Shown in pieces: positions 14,473 through 29,381 of a stretch of DNA of 64,000 nucleotides (position 1 is its first letter; every line of letters starts with the position of its first letter). Made by a program: the position numbers and the translations under genes. The stretch is from Gorsachius magnificus. Taxonomy: Eukaryota; Chordata; Aves; Pelecaniformes; Ardeidae. Location of the stretch: NCBI GenBank assembly GCA_034008185.1, contig CM067086.1:13268507-13332506 (forward strand), in the 5' to 3' direction. The notes under the pieces are model-generated. The model saw nothing but the letters and a program-made list of their open reading frames with translations, made no database searches and was not told the origin of the DNA.

Positions 14473-17400
14473 CTAAAAGAAGTAAAACCAGGAGAGACAA
14501 TAATGTTATACAATTGTTTTGTAAGTGACAAATATATAGGTACTACACACTACAACATTTGGACTTCAGATGCTAACTGCCAAGTATCAGCATTTCAGGC
14601 TTAGAAATACTTGAGTTAGTCTCTAGATAAATAATGAACACTGGACAATTAAATGTGAGATGTATGTACAAGCACATTAAAAAAGAATTTTGACCTAGAA
14701 AACTTTTGCAATGTTCCTTAAATTACAATTGCCAAAACCTTACCACAAATCACCTGCAATTTTCCATGCTTACCATGAGATGTCACTAACTTCTCAGCTA
14801 CATAGTTAGAAGTCCCCACACAGAGCAGTGTTAAGTAACTTAAGAAAGACTGATGCAGTCCTTTGACAAGAAACTTAGATGAAAATAGATTGTGTTACCA
14901 GAACTAGAAAAATATGTGACCTTGAGCAGGTTTAAAACCCTCCCACAGAGGACAAAACCTAAAAAGTTAGCAATAAAAACGGCTAATGAAACTTTGCTAG
15001 CTCTCTAAATTAGAAAAAGCTCTCTGAATTACACTACCTTCCTCCTGCCAGCCCTCCAGCACCAATATTATTTTTCTCAAGAATAAGCACAGCAACAAAC
15101 ATATCTCACTTGATGGAAGAATTATAAACAATATAAATTCTAATATCTCTGAATCATTTTGTTTTAATACCCTGTGTTTCAATGAGATGCACACCAAAAT
15201 GAGCTATCTTTTCTCAGTCCTGAATGTCAGACCTTGAGTTCATCTAATATCCCTTTGTTTCTTTAAGAACTAGTCAGGTGGAAAACTTCTATTTGCTCTA
15301 CTTTTTACAGTTTTTATTTACAATTCATTGCCTCATGTACATAATAGATTGTACTCATGTCTTCATTCCTGTTCTCTCTGGCATAAGCAATGATATTTTC
15401 CCCCTTTATTTGACTTAATGGGAGATCTTTTTAGGCTTTTGATGATTTGTACTGTACTCCTCTCCATCCTTTCATTTTCGCACATTTGTCACTTTACAGG
15501 TGTATGTTGGATCCACATAACATAATATTCCTTAGAAGACTCTATCATTGATCTACACAAGGGGATTATTATAATCTCCATACTATTCTTCATTTTAGTC
15601 CTGTGTTTAACATAATTTACATCTTTGTTATGGAAGGAACAGAAATCTTCACTGGGCCTTTGAAAATTATTTGCTAAGTTTCTTTCCTGAGCAGATGTAT
15701 CTAATTTGAAACCCAGATGTATAAGTAATTCAAATTTTCTTCTTGAATGTACACTACTTTGCATCAGTCAATGGCAGTTTCCCTGCTATGGTTATTTATC
15801 TACCACGATTTGGACATTACAAACTAAGTTTGAATGCAATGGTTCATTTTACATATAGCCTGATATACAACTAAAACCTAAACACAACTCACGAACACAC
15901 TAATCCTCTAGGCCCTAGTACACTGAAATGCCTTCTGCACCTAGATTAGCTTTTAACTAAAATGCTAACTGATCATCTAATCCTAATATTGTTTCCCGTC
16001 TCAATCAGTTTTTCATCCAAGACAACATTTTGTCTCTCATTTTGTGAATGCTTAACTTTACTCAAAGCTATTGTGAAAATTCTAAATAATATTAACCAGG
16101 TTTTCTACAACCACTGCTTTAGTAACTCAGAGAATTCTGTCAGATCAAATATCTTTGCAAAAAATTGTTTGGTTTGAATTCTGCTGTACAATGTATGTGG
16201 GTTTTTGTTTGTTTTAAACAATGCAAAACCATCCCTAGAATTGCCTGAAGTTTTGCAAGGCTCAGCAGTAGGGATTTTATTTTTTTTAAAGCAACACTCT
16301 TATTTTCACTACTGGTGTATTTGATATAGCCTTAACCTCTTTTCAAGCTCAGAGTATTCCCTGTTTGGTCCTGTTGACTTCCGCTGCTTATGAGTTTATT
16401 TTTAATATCTCAAGTGTGAGATCTCATCTTAATTTCTGGCTAAGACCATGTCCAGGATAAAGTTTCTTCGATATCCGGTGCTACAAAGACTGCTACATGA
16501 GACAACTTCACCTCGTAAATCAACCCTGTCTTCCTGAATTATTTCCTTTTGAGGAGAGGATCAACTAACTGTTTTGCTGGATTTGAGTATTCTGACCACT
16601 AAAAGATATTTTCTCGTGGATTTCTATACTCTCAGGCTACTTATGCCAGCTTAGTTGTTTCTGTTTATGTACTTCCTAATCCTAAATTAATATTAAACTC
16701 TAGCAACTAAAAATAGCAGATTTCCAAATTGTGTAAGACACATTGGATCATATAACCTCTTAAATCTTTTCATTCAGCTGGAGTGGTTCACTACTTACTT
16801 TCCAAAAGAGATACACACAAACTAAAATCTGACATTGTCTTCGTAAGTAGTATTGGTGCCCTGGTTATTGTGACATTAGGACTTTTACACGAGTTTTCTC
16901 ACTCTTTCCTTTGGAAAACTCCATGCTAAATTTTTCTGTCTTTTTGATTTGCAAGTACTTTTCACACCAGAAAAGCAGACAGTATCCAAAGTTATTTCAT
17001 AACCAGCTTTGGTAGCTACCTGCTCAGTGAACTGACAGTTTAGAATAGATATGGAATGGGAAAACTTAATGGAGCATTCTTTATGTTATTTATATGAATT
17101 TCTATATACAGGCAAGAGAGAACCAAACAAAAATCCACACAATCCAAACAAAACTACACAAACTTTCAGGGCCAGAACAAATACTAGAGGTGTGAAATAA
17201 AAGCCTTAATCTTTAAGCTAAACACAGATTTAAAACAATTGTTCAGGAGTTCAGTTAATTATACTAGGTAGCCAAATACACAGCCATACCATACATACTA
17301 CTGTAACTTGCTTGAGGACAGTATTGGTGACATCTTCCCTCACCAGTCTAAATGCCTCACCTACATATCACATCTTGCCTCCATCCTTAGATTAGCATAG

Positions 17401-20400
17401 TTACAATGTTACAGGTAACATCTACCTTCTACAGAAAATAATTTTAAAATCTGTGGGAAATCCAGTGACAGTGAAAGTCACACATTTTGGCATGCCTTTA
17501 TTTGATTTGCCTCTATCAAAACACTAGGAAAAAAACCATAAATGCACATTCTTTAATCTTGGCAAGTGAAAGAACTGTTACCCTTAAGAAACAGTTCCAT
17601 AAAGGTAAAAATTCTCAAGTGCTGGAGCACAGGCAGGGCCAGCCAGGAATTATATGTTATATGATGTCCCGAGACTGCGCGTACTCCATATGCATGCTTC
17701 AGTTATCCCAGGCTCTTCAACTGACTGTTCGGACTGGCAGAATTCTAAAGCCTCACATTTTACACAGCAGTGGAAGGTCATAATTTCTCAGAACTCTCAA
17801 GAACTGTGTCCATGTGTAAGGCACACATGCCAAGTTTCCATAGTTGTAAGATTACAAGGTGGTCTTAAGGACAGTCCTGTCCTGTGTAGGGACATTTGGA
17901 AGGTGGTAACGTGCTTTTACTGGGAAAGAACATCAGCTTGACATCTAGTGATTGAGACAAAGTCAATTTAAGAATTTTCAGGTTTTTTTCTTACTGTTCC
18001 CTTTCCTGCCTCAAGTTCTCCTCCATTTAATCTTGCATGAAATAAAAAATAAAGAAGCCAGAATACTTTTCTATTAACTGCTAACAAAAAGAGATGCAAC
18101 AAATTAAAATCATCAAAGACATCCTTATGGCAAACTCATATTCCCTGAACTACCTAACAACACACAGAAGTTGGCACATCTTATGACTTACCCCATACTT
18201 ATGGCTGGGAGTTCATTTTGAGAATAAATAATACAGGATTTTAAACTGCAGAAGACAATAAAGATATTTCAAAATTTTCTTATCTAATAATAGTAAACAG
18301 CACAGTATTTATTTGCTTACATGAATAAAGATATAATGATCTTACAAGTGAACTGTCTGTAAATTCTTATATGCAATAGTTCCGTTAAACCTTGAAAGGA
18401 AAAGCCATCTCTCTGATTAATACCAACTAAAGTGAAATGAAGGAAGTAAAAGATTGAAAGGCTCGATTTCATTCATAATTTTAAATCTTTCAAGTGAGGT
18501 TATTATCCAAGAAAGAAATTATTTATACATAATATGTATCAGTAGTATTCATGATTTGTATTTAGACTTCAAGAAGCAGGCAATGGTGAGAGAAGAATGT
18601 ACCCATGCCTGACACCTTCAGAAAGACAAACAAACCCCCAAACCGTATCTGTACCCTTATCATGCCAAGAATACAGGGCATAATTCTGAGCCGTGCTGAA
18701 GATTTAGCTTTCAGCAATCAAAATTCCACTAATTTTAAGTCACCCGGATCACAAATATTAAGCAAGAACTTAAAAGTGCTTTGATTTGCTGGATAGGGGC
18801 CAGAGTACTCAACAGAAGTTAGAAAGCCCTCCAATGGGTAACTCTCTGTGTCTGGAACAGGAACTACCCACAGATCTCAGTGCATCACTAAGAGAACATG
18901 ACCCTTCACACCTCCTCATCAAATACACGCATACACTCCTCCTCTGTGAAATTATTTTTAAACTGGTTTGCTGTGGGTTGCTACTGTAGTACCTTTTATT
19001 CTCCTGGCTGAAATGCAAAATGAAGAATTCCTCTGAACACAACAACTAATGCACTTCATACTAGGTAAAGAAATGCAGAAATGCAGAGGTCAACTCAGCA
19101 TTTTAATTCAGAAAGCTTCCTGTTTTACTGCTTAAATGCAAATGAATCACAGGCTTGCTTCTCTTATTTGCTTTCCATGTAGTTTCATATTAAGTAGGAT
19201 ACAGACTGCTCACCAGAAAGACAAGTACACACCCTGAAAAACAGAAGTAAAAGTGCATAGGAGCAAATAATTGCATTTCTTTGCATTAGTCTAAACCTTT
19301 TTACATCATCCTGCTGCAAAGAACATTAAGTTTTAGCACCAGATGATGCTTGCAGATTGATGCAAAAAAAGAGATGCCACAGTGCAAACAGAACACTATG
19401 TGTTACCAGTATACTCTACCATTAACAGCAATTAATTTGCCTGTAGCTTTATTATAGATAACTGAAGTGGTGAAGAATGTGGTTCAAGCATGAGAAATTT
19501 ATACATACTCAGGAAAAAGGAGTGCAATTTTGAACTCTTGCAAAAAGACTCATTTTGTATAGCCTTGAGCAAGTCACAGTCTTCCTGTGCCTCATTTTTT
19601 CCAGGGGTAAACAGGACATGGGAATCTTTTGTCATTATGTTTATAGAATACTCAACACCATGGTTTCCTAGTGCACTACTGGAACACAATCAATCATCAC
19701 CAATGTCCACCTTAGAGAAGCAGGAAAAAAAGAAAGAAAGGGAAGAAAAAGTACTAGAACTAAGACATTCCAAGCAGCTCGATTCTGGCTTCCATGTACA
19801 GACAGTGAATGAAGGAGGTTAAACGTTGCTGCACTATATGTATATGGTAGAAAGAATAATAAAAGTAATAAAAAAAAGGAAAAAACTTTTAAGTTACACA
19901 TTTCCTACACCCTGACCATGCAAGCACGTTTTTAGCTCAAAGTTCCTTGCAATTAGCTGAATGGCTTCAAAGAAACATGCCTTTTGGGCAAATACATAAC
20001 TTATTCAGAAAACAGTACTACCAGTGGCCTGCAACAATAAGTTACTGAGCAGGAGTAAAGTAAGAAGCAGAAAGCCTTGCCAGTTTGAAAATCCACTCTC
20101 CTCAGCTTATATTGTATACATTCATCTATCATTCAACTTGTGTCGCTCTCAGCAGATCTCTCACTTTTCCTTGCATCTTAACTTCAGATCCCCCACGTTC
20201 ATCCTTATTATCTAGGTATTTTCATTCTAAAACTGCCTGAGTTTCAGAAAAAAAAAAAATTCTGGTAAAACACAAGTCAACCACCAGTGGTTAAAAGAGA
20301 TTTTCCTAAAACTGCTGACCCCTTTAGTCCAGAAAACAGCAAAACCCAACAAAAGCCCCACAACAAAACCCAAAAGCTATGCTGGGGTAAGGATGACTTC

Positions 20401-23400
20401 CTATAAAGCTGAAATACTCAGGGGTAACAGTTTTGATATCTGACCAACAGTGGTTAGAATAAAATTATAAACATACATTTTCTCTGGCCTTTCAGTCAAT
20501 CATTAAGCTGCTAGAGAACTTTTTTTTACCTGAGTCTTACTCAATGAACATATAGGTTGTCCAAGTTCTTCCTCTCTCCTTCAAGACTACAAAGTGTAAT
20601 TTTCTTTGAAGCACAAGTCTTCTCTCCTGAAGATAGCCTTGAAAACGTTAATTTATATAAACTAGTAGTAAGGTCTGGATGGGACATAATTCAGCCTCCT
20701 CGTTCCTAAGCCTTCTGTCAAAGGACTGAAGAGGTAGCTCACATAATCCTTTCTTCTAATACTGTAATGCAAAATACATCTCAAATGGTATGTTTTGAGT
20801 CATAGCTCATATTAGCTTCTCCTCAAGTCTCTGCTTTTAGATCTTTAACTACAGGGAACAGTAACTGTTAAGCTGGACTAGCAGGAAGCCCTAGGAAAAA
20901 AATTTCCAAGCCTAGAAACATTAATGACCACATTCAGATGCAAGTTTCATGCAGCTTGGATGATTTTCAACTGAGCTTTATTCACAAGAACACATGGAAG
21001 CCTTGAGAAAATTTTCAAGAACTGTCTATAATTTCTTATGCAAATTGTCTATGTAATTAACTCAACCTTTTTCCTTTTACATGCTTATAAGCTCTAAGCT
21101 GTGATGTGCAGCACATTAGGTATTGTATACACAACTACAACAAAAAGATCTCTCCTATCCAGAAACACAAGCTAAGCAGCCTTACAGCTGGTGAAAAAAG
21201 GAAGATGGATTATGCAGCTATGATGGAGTTGTGTATTTAGAGCCGGTGAAACCAGTAGTCTAATTAAAACAGTGTTGTGAGACAACAAATACATCTTTTA
21301 GTACAAAATCCATAATTGTTTGTAGTAAGCAGTAGTAATCTACTGGTAGCATGAATACTGTTTAATGAAAAAAAATTAATCTCTTTCAGAGAATAGGGAA
21401 AATAAGAGCATTCAGTTTGTGAAGAAATAAAGGCATCTTGTTTTATAAAAATTACAATTTTGATTTTTAAAATTTAAAGAAATCCCATGTTTCATAAAAC
21501 TTGTTTAAATTTACATCTTTGATAACTGTTCACTGTTAAGCAACTGAGTGACTCGTACTGAAATCAGATCACATCATAGAAAACACAAAAGAACCTCTGT
21601 GTCTCAGATTTTCAATCCTACAGGGTTATGGCCATCATGGTTTAATTGCCTTTCTTTGCTACATACTGAATCTGCAGTTATTAACATTCCTGTTTCTTTT
21701 CCATCCTTTTTCAAAACTTAATACAAATACCTATGATGTATAGATTTTGTTTTGCATAAACAAAATGTGGTACTGCATTTTTGGTAAGTTGAGGTAGGTG
21801 TCTAGGTCATGACTGTATTTTTGTTGTTTTATACTGACAGAACTGTTTATCTATAGTCAGAGATAAGGAATTTAAAGTAGCATATTCCAATTGCAAAGAT
21901 TTCTCCATTTTGAATTAGTTTTAACTCTTATTTTCAAGAAAACTCCTAATTTCGTTGTTTTGCTGGAAAGGCAGGAACACATGCAAGGGAAGTAAAAGAC
22001 CAACTTGATCAGTAAATCACTGTTTTACTTGGACTTTCAAAGGACATTTTTGTCTTATACAATACATTTTTAAACATCTATTTTTGTAAAAGATCATTAA
22101 GTGTTTATAGAAAACAAGTTCTCAATGCTTTCAGCTCCATAAGATTCTGTAGTACTGTCCTGTTTACAGAGGGAATCCATCTTTACTATAAACAAGATTG
22201 AGAGAGTCTTCACTCTCTATCTTGTGCTCAGACCCCCACTATCTGTGAGAAAATACACTTACGATAGTGAAAGTATGGGAAGCATGTTTAGGGACAGTAT
22301 CCCAAATAGCTATAATGACCTCTTGCAAGGTTAAGCACTCAAAATTGAGGAAATTCCAAACGTCAGGTTGCTCTGGCAACCCTGGGTAAGGAATGAGTAG
22401 ACAATGCTGCACATGTGCAATCATCATGCAAGTTGCCATGATTTTCACATGCTTTTAAAACACAGATCAAAATTGCACCTGAACAATTATGCAAGGTCTT
22501 AACTTGAAGGCTACGGCATGTGTAAAGCCCCTACAAAATATAGTATCAAGTGGCTGTAATGGTGTAAGAGTGTGCGCAGTTTGTGAGGCCACGACTTAGA
22601 TGTTGTTAACAAACCTAAAAGAAAGACCACAGATAGCTGATTTGAAAAATTGTGGATGAAATAAATTCTATTTAATGAACTGCTACATTTTTAAAGTTTT
22701 AAAAGATGTTAAATTGTTATAAAGCTGTTATTGTTGATGACATCTAAGGAATTAACTAATTAGATTTTCTGAACTTCAATATCTGAAGCTAAATGTCAGC
22801 ACCTAACAAACTATACGAAGCATTATAAAATAAAGATAAACATCAACTGCAAATTATAAACCCTAAATTATTTGTGTTGTGTTTTTCTATTTTCCCCTTT
22901 AATATCCAGGATGGTTAAAGGTCACATTTTTTTAATCTTTTTTCCCCTCATAATATTCTTGACACATATTTTTTTGGAACTATTATGACAGGAAGATATA
23001 TATTTCTTTATCAAAGACCATTTCAAGTAATTTATTATTTAATTTCCTTTTTTCATATCTACATTGCTATAAGATCTATGCATAAATATGCTCTAGCTAA
23101 TGGTTTCAAAAAGCCACTATAATATCTTTTATAGTACAACTTCATAAATATTAAATTAATGCATAGTAGCAACAAGATAAAAAAGTGTTGTAGATAATTA
23201 TTTATTTTGTTCAGAAAAAAGTCTAAATTATTGATTGAAGAATAGAAAATAAAAAAGAAATACACTAATCATAACTGAAGCGCAGCCTATTAACACAATT
23301 ACAACTTATTTAGAAAATAAAAGAAAACCACTGCAGCTGTTGCTGTTCAATTACTCTGACCTATAATGAAAGAAATTGCTCATTATTTAAATTATTCTAT

Positions 23401-26400
23401 TTCTCTCATCATTATTTCAACTATAGTCTGTGTCAGTTCAGTGCTCTAAAATTAAATTCTAAATATCTCTGTATTAAAATTATAAAAAGTTATACACCTT
23501 TACTATAGAAACTAAATTTTGAATTTGAAAATACTGTGAACCTTGAATAGGATGTAAGTGATAAAAATATAAAGCCATTTGGAAGTATACAAATTGAAAA
23601 AAAAAAAATAGAAGCTATTCTCTAGTCATTCTACACAACCACAAGAGGCTCATACTGCCCATCAGCTGCATGTCACCCAGCGTGTATTTCAGATAAGACT
23701 CACCCACCCCGCCCAACACACATCACAAAAAATAGGATTAAGTGCTCTCTTGTCTGGTCTGGACAATTTCAATCTCTTATGAAGCAGAACAGAGTTGTCC
23801 ATCATCTTCACTTAAAAGTACTGTGAGACTAGTCCTTACATTCTGAATGAATCTTGTGATGACTTATATGACTATCCATGGGTAAATGATAGATCGCTAG
23901 GAAATATTTTGATTTCCTATTATTTGTGTAGGAACTCAGTGAAAACCTTATTCCACAAAACCTAAAATTCATCCAAAGGGCTTCAAATTAATGTGTTAGT
24001 ATTTTTTGCCCACTCCTGCATTTTTAATCCCGGTTTTAGTCGCTTAACTAGAGGTAATTTAGTAATCTAACACATCCAGGAACATAGCATAGCTCTGGAA
24101 CTTGAACTCTATTGTTTTCATAGTAAAATTATGCTGGGGAAGAACACTAACAGAACAAAAGAAATAAAAAAACCACCCCACCCCATCCCCCATAAACAGG
24201 TCCTCCTTCAAATTCTGGCAAATAGATCCCCTGAGGAAAATATATGAAACTTGGATTAAAATCTTGTTCATCTCTTAAGTATCATTTCCTCTAAAGGCTC
24301 CCTTTTCAGCAAGGGTGTGGGAAGTGATTCGGTTTGTAGCACACAGCCAAAGCAGTGAACTGAACACAAGTGTTCTGCCACCTCAAGAGAAGGGAATTTA
24401 AACATGCATACTTCTTGGACAACTTCTTAACAAACTTTTTAATTATCTCTATTTTTTAATCTTTCAGTTTAATCCGTTAATATCAGTACACACTCATGCG
24501 ATAACACATTTAACTTTCTCATTTTTCAGTAAGGAATAATTGCAGGAACTCTGGTTAAGAGGAAACACAATAATTACACTGATTACTTGGTGAATTTGAA
24601 GAGTCTCTGGAGCTGCAGCAGACTATAATATTGTAAGGGGAGTTTTTAGATCTTACAATTATGGTCACTATTCACAAAAGGAAGTAATAGATTTCCAAAC
24701 TGTTGGCAGAGAGAAGCAGTTTGATATAAAAGTAAAATAAGTTATTTTAATTCATTAGGATATATTGCAAAGAAAAGTATTAAAAATCAATAGTCCTATA
24801 AAAGAAACACGTTTTAATAAATGGGTACAAGCTGAATAAAAGTGAAAGTAATGACTTGGTCAAACCTCAGAGGGAGCAATGCCAAAGTCATACACCTCAA
24901 AGAATTCATGGACAGATCTGACATATGGGTGCTTTCTTTACAGAAAGCCTCTGTTTGGAGTGCAAGTCATTCTAAATAATGGATAAGTAATGTTCATTGA
25001 CAATCACATTAGCCCTTTTTGCTATTTTAGTCAAATAAGGCTAATCATTTAGCATGCCTAATTTATATAGCTATGAGGGTAGGTTATCAGTACAGATGTA
25101 CTGAAGCATAAAAGACTTAGGAACATTGACCTATCTGTCAAATTTGATCAAGTCCAATGAAATTCAATTTGTTAATCTTGCTTCACAATCCTACCCTCAC
25201 ACACTCTAAACACCAATACATTTTGTATTGTGCTGAGATGCACAGTCTACAGTGAGACTTTTTATTTGGATTAATCAGAATCCTGTATGAGCTATGTTAA
25301 CATTTGCACTAAGGACATAACATTTAAAATTAGAAGGCTAAAAGTAGGACCGCAAAACTGTAAATATTTGTAATATGTACATTCCTTCAAGACAAGACCA
25401 CAATCTAATATTTTAATAGTAACTACAGCGAATAAAAGACATCAGGACCGTTTTCTCATTAAACAGAGAGAATGCTGGTTTTGCAAGCGTATATATACAC
25501 ATCTACTCAAGCTTAAAAAATAACCAATGCAAGTTACACATCTCTGGACTTCTCACTTCTCTAAAAGAGTGATTAATGCTCATTTTGTGCCTAAAGCAAA
25601 GTATCTGAGGCCAAGAGAAAAACATAGCTCTCCTAGTACCCACTCAGGCCCCATTCCAAAGGAAACATCTTTTTCATCAGCTACTTAAGTTTCCAACAGG
25701 CATGAAGTTTAGCCTTAGTCTTTGAATCCAGTGCTGCCTAGAGATACCCACACAATCTGGATACAGTGAACCAAAATAGAACAAACTCTGAAGAGTTGAT
25801 ATTTTTACTGTTACCAATCTACTCTAAGAGCAGCTACATTTGCACAGATGATTTTTCCAATATTTGCATAATACAGTATATATAAATGTGCAGTTAAAAG
25901 ACTCAGTTCTGTTTTGTTTCATGACAGTTCTCCAGCCCTCCTCCTGGAGTTTCCCACCTTATTTGTTCTCTCGCCATACGGGACAAGAGAACATTCCCAT
26001 TTTCCAGTCCCTGGCCAAATTGCATACAGAAGCTTACTAGATTGAATTACAGAGAATCAAACTCAAATAATTACTATGTTCCTCAATTTGAGAAGAATTG
26101 GGATAATAACTGTATCCAAATGGCTCCAGCAGATATATCTGGTCCTTCAATCATACCAGAATATTCAAGAAACAGTTCTGGAACACACAGAACATTAGCT
26201 AGAGGAGAACAACCAGAATAGACTTAACTCAATCTGTCTTCAAATGTCTTATCTATTTCCAGTAATGGAAAATAATAAATAAGTAAATAAATAAAGTAAA
26301 CAACCTACCCACCCAACTGAGCTTTTATTTTATGTTATAACTAAAAATAAGTAAAGGAATAAAGCAATATTTTTTTTACTGATACAGGTAGATACAATTC

Positions 26401-26844
26401 CGTAATCATATGGAAAGTATTCAATTAACATTGATGAGACTTGACAGATGCATTGTCTAGGAAATATCTTGGTTCTTTTACCATTAGATATCTTTACGTA
26501 AGCCTGTTTTCCATATTATATTGAATATCAGTGGACATTATACTAAAACTGTAATGTGAAAACATAAATTCAACTCTCTTGAAGGGGCAGCCAATTTGCT
26601 CGTGACCTATCCATGCACTGTGGAAACAAACACTACATACCACTAGCCTGCCTGAATCTCTTTGGTTTGGAGCTTGGGCACCAACACCACTACAAAACAG
26701 CTGTGAATGGGACATGCAATCTGCTGATTCACACAGAATATTTCTTCCATCATTTGCTTTGCTTCTCTGTATCACTGTCTCTGCTATCATGGCAACTAAG
26801 CGAGGAAGTAAAAGTTGATGTTGTTTGGGAACCTGGAACAGCTT

Positions 26845-26898
26845 GATTGTATTCCTTATTTATCAAGATTGTATTCCTTACTTATCAAGATTTATCAA
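26845..26898. repeat. 22-bp tandem duplication plus partial third unit
   Basis: Two 22-bp units (26845-26866 and 26867-26888) differ at a single base. A 10-base partial copy of the unit's end follows at 26889-26898. The unit is GATTGTATTCC followed by TTATTTATCAA. It is a local minisatellite-like duplication inside the intron. Confidence 0.85.
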
Positions 26899-28858
26899 GA
26901 TTGAACCCTAAAATGTTAAGGGCAAACAATCTGAAAAGGGAGTAGGGAAAATGAAAATAATACTAAAACAAAAAAAAAAAAAATCAAACTTTGCTTCCAA
27001 CCTCAATTATTTTTCTAGCATGAAACTAGAAGTAGTATGTGATTTTCTTAGGCAGTCATATATTGCCATTTAATCAGTTTTGCCACATATTACAAGGCTA
27101 TCTTTCCATACCATAGAAAAAATACCCAACACTAAATACCTACAGTCTTTCCCAGAACTAGAGTCACCTCAGAGCTTCCATTCATGGCAATGCTACTGAG
27201 TAGCAATATTATGCTCTCAGTGGAAAAAACATGCAACCTGTAAGTCTGCAGAACTTTCGTGAAGGGAATATGAAATGGCATCTTCAAGTAAAACTAGTTT
27301 TTCTTCTAAACAAAACATAGCACTGCTCAGATAAGCAAGGTGATAGACCTGTTTGTTGAATAGATGGTCTTTTATTGCTTGTAAGAGGAGATACTGAACA
27401 ATTTGAGGTATGTTGGAAGCACGATCTATTAGCAGAAAAGATTGAAGCAGATGAAATCCTATGGAATGACAAACCTGAAAATCCTCAAAATCAAGTTTTC
27501 TAACCCTTTCCTTCAAATGAAAACATACCACAAAGCTCTGACAACTCCTGGAAGAAAGCGAGTGTCTAATCTGAAAATCAATTTAAATAGAATATGTCCA
27601 TTTTTCTTTCTCTTGATTTTTCTGAAGAAAGGAATCATCACTGCATCCATGATATCACCAATGTGTGCTGGGCTGTGTATAGACCATCACAGAAGAGAGA
27701 TATTGAGTTAAAATTTCCAGATGTATGCAGGTGATTTATGAGCACAGGTTCTATAGCATAATTAAAGGGACATGGGCTTTTATTATTACTTTGGCTCTTC
27801 TATAGCACTAGCCAGGATCATAACCCAAGGTTTGCAATGGCTAAGAAATTATTTCAGTTCCCTAGTTTATGAATTATGGTTTGGAAATTGCTTTTCTTGT
27901 TCTCTCTTTACACATGTGAGGGAAGTCTGATGCCTCTCTGTCTTTCTGTTTATGTGTTTTGTAAGAGGTGAAAAAATAAAATCCCAATTAACTTCTGTTA
28001 GCTAAAATCTTGTTTGAATAAGGTTTTGCATTCAGCAAAAAGAGAAGGAAATATGTATCTAAATGTTCCTATTTGCCTGCAACTCATTCCATTTGTGTGA
28101 AAAGTTATTTTTAGAGTTGTACCTAGCACATATTCACATTTACATTTCTGTCTATCTTAGCAGTCTGTTAAAGCTTGCACATTTAGAATAAAGTGAAGAC
28201 TCATATGTGGATGAGAAAAAAATTATGTAGAGATTCTTTAAACTAAGAATCCTGGATGATGGCTTCCTGCGTAATCATGGCTAGTCTGATGGTAATATTT
28301 GAAGCTCCATATTAGTCTCTGGATAGAAAGCTTTACTAGAAGAGTAGGAAGCAGCACAACTGCAGCAAGAAAAAGCTGATGTCATCTTCATCATTAGGGC
28401 AAAAAAAAAAAAGATGAAGGCACCGCATGGGTGTCACTATTTAAATTTATAAAGCTTTAGTGAATACTTTCTCATTGTGCACAAGTGAGATCATGGCCCT
28501 ACCCAGATAATTCTTTTAGGAGCTCATACTGAATGGTGTGTGAGCACAAACCCCAAGGCTACAGAGTCCTAACCATATAAATTAACTTCTTTTCTTGGAT
28601 GCTGTAATGTTGAGAGAAAATTTTTTAATTGCCTTACCATGAGAGCACCAAAAGACAGCAAATTCTATCTTGCATCATATGCCTTTCTAGTGGACAGCTG
28701 TGTAAAAAGAAATTCATAACTCCACATATGGATGTAAATGTCCACAAAAAGATATGCACTCATTAGGCTGTGAAGGTAATTAATAGCTAAGCTATTTTAA
28801 ATATATGCATCATAAATAAAGAAAATTATGTATATATTTTTACATATACATATTTATG

Positions 28859-28903
28859 TATATCTGTATGTGTGTGTGTGTGTGTGTGTAAAATACAGAT
28901 ATA
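28859..28903. repeat. (TG)10 microsatellite flanked by an 11-bp inverted repeat
   Basis: An uninterrupted TG run occupies about 28869-28889. It is flanked by TATATCTGTAT at 28859-28869 and its perfect complement ATACAGATATA at 28893-28903, so the tract could extrude as a hairpin with the TG run in the loop. It lies about 400 bp downstream of the start-codon exon, inside the following intron. Confidence 0.85.
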
Positions 28904-29283
28904 TACTATCCAGCTAACTGGAAGCCTTAGTGAGAACTTTTTTCAAAGACACACTGAAACAAAAAACTAATGTATACAATATGGGATGTTATCACATGAA
29001 TTAGGATGTGTTTAATTTACCATATAGCATTAGGGCAAAGTAAATCTCTCTCACTTCAATATTCACATGTCTGAGGTGGAATTGCAGGTTTTCTTCCTTT
29101 ATTTTACCTTAAATTTTCTTCACATAACTGTTGAACCAGAGAAGTCTCTGTGTCACAGAGAACTTGATAAACTGAGAATAATAATTAAAAAGTAAAAAAA
29201 CAAATAGGAAAATTTCAGGAGGGAAAAAGACAAACACAGTTAAATCTCAAAATAGTTTGGTATAAAATAAAGCATTATTATAC

Positions 29284-29381
29284 CTGCAATGATGTCATCC
29301 ATCTGCTCCAAAGCTGCTTCCAGCATATGACTAGCGTCAGAAGCCATCATCTGTGATTTCTTCAGACCTTTACTCTTTCTA
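29284..29381 (-). CDS. PPFIBP2: PPFIBP2 exon with the start codon (liprin-beta-2 N-terminus)
   Basis: On the minus strand the acceptor TGTCTTTTCAG ends at 29382 and the exon begins at 29381. A 31-base 5' leader is followed by two consecutive ATG codons at 29350-29348 and 29347-29345. Translation gives MMASDASHMLEAALEQMDD then IIAG, the characteristic start of liprin-beta proteins. Of the two Met codons, the second matches the MASDASH start I remember for beta-2, while the doublet resembles beta-1. The donor GCAG|GTA lies at 29284/29283 in phase 1, and the spare G completes Gly with the next exon. The coding part is 67 nt. The 31-base leader is also open in this frame (no stop), so an in-frame upstream exon could extend the protein. 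Confidence 0.93.

Larger units (their letters stand above)
14473..29283 (-). other. PPFIBP2: PPFIBP2 intron between first and second coding exons
   Basis: This intron of 14,811 bp is bounded by the donor GCAG|GTA at 29283 and the acceptor at 14473. It is AT-rich and without a recognisable gene. It holds a 22-bp tandem duplication near 26.85 kb and a TG microsatellite within a palindrome at 28.86 kb. No clear CR1 or LTR copy was recognised, so it looks poor in young repeats. Confidence 0.85.
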
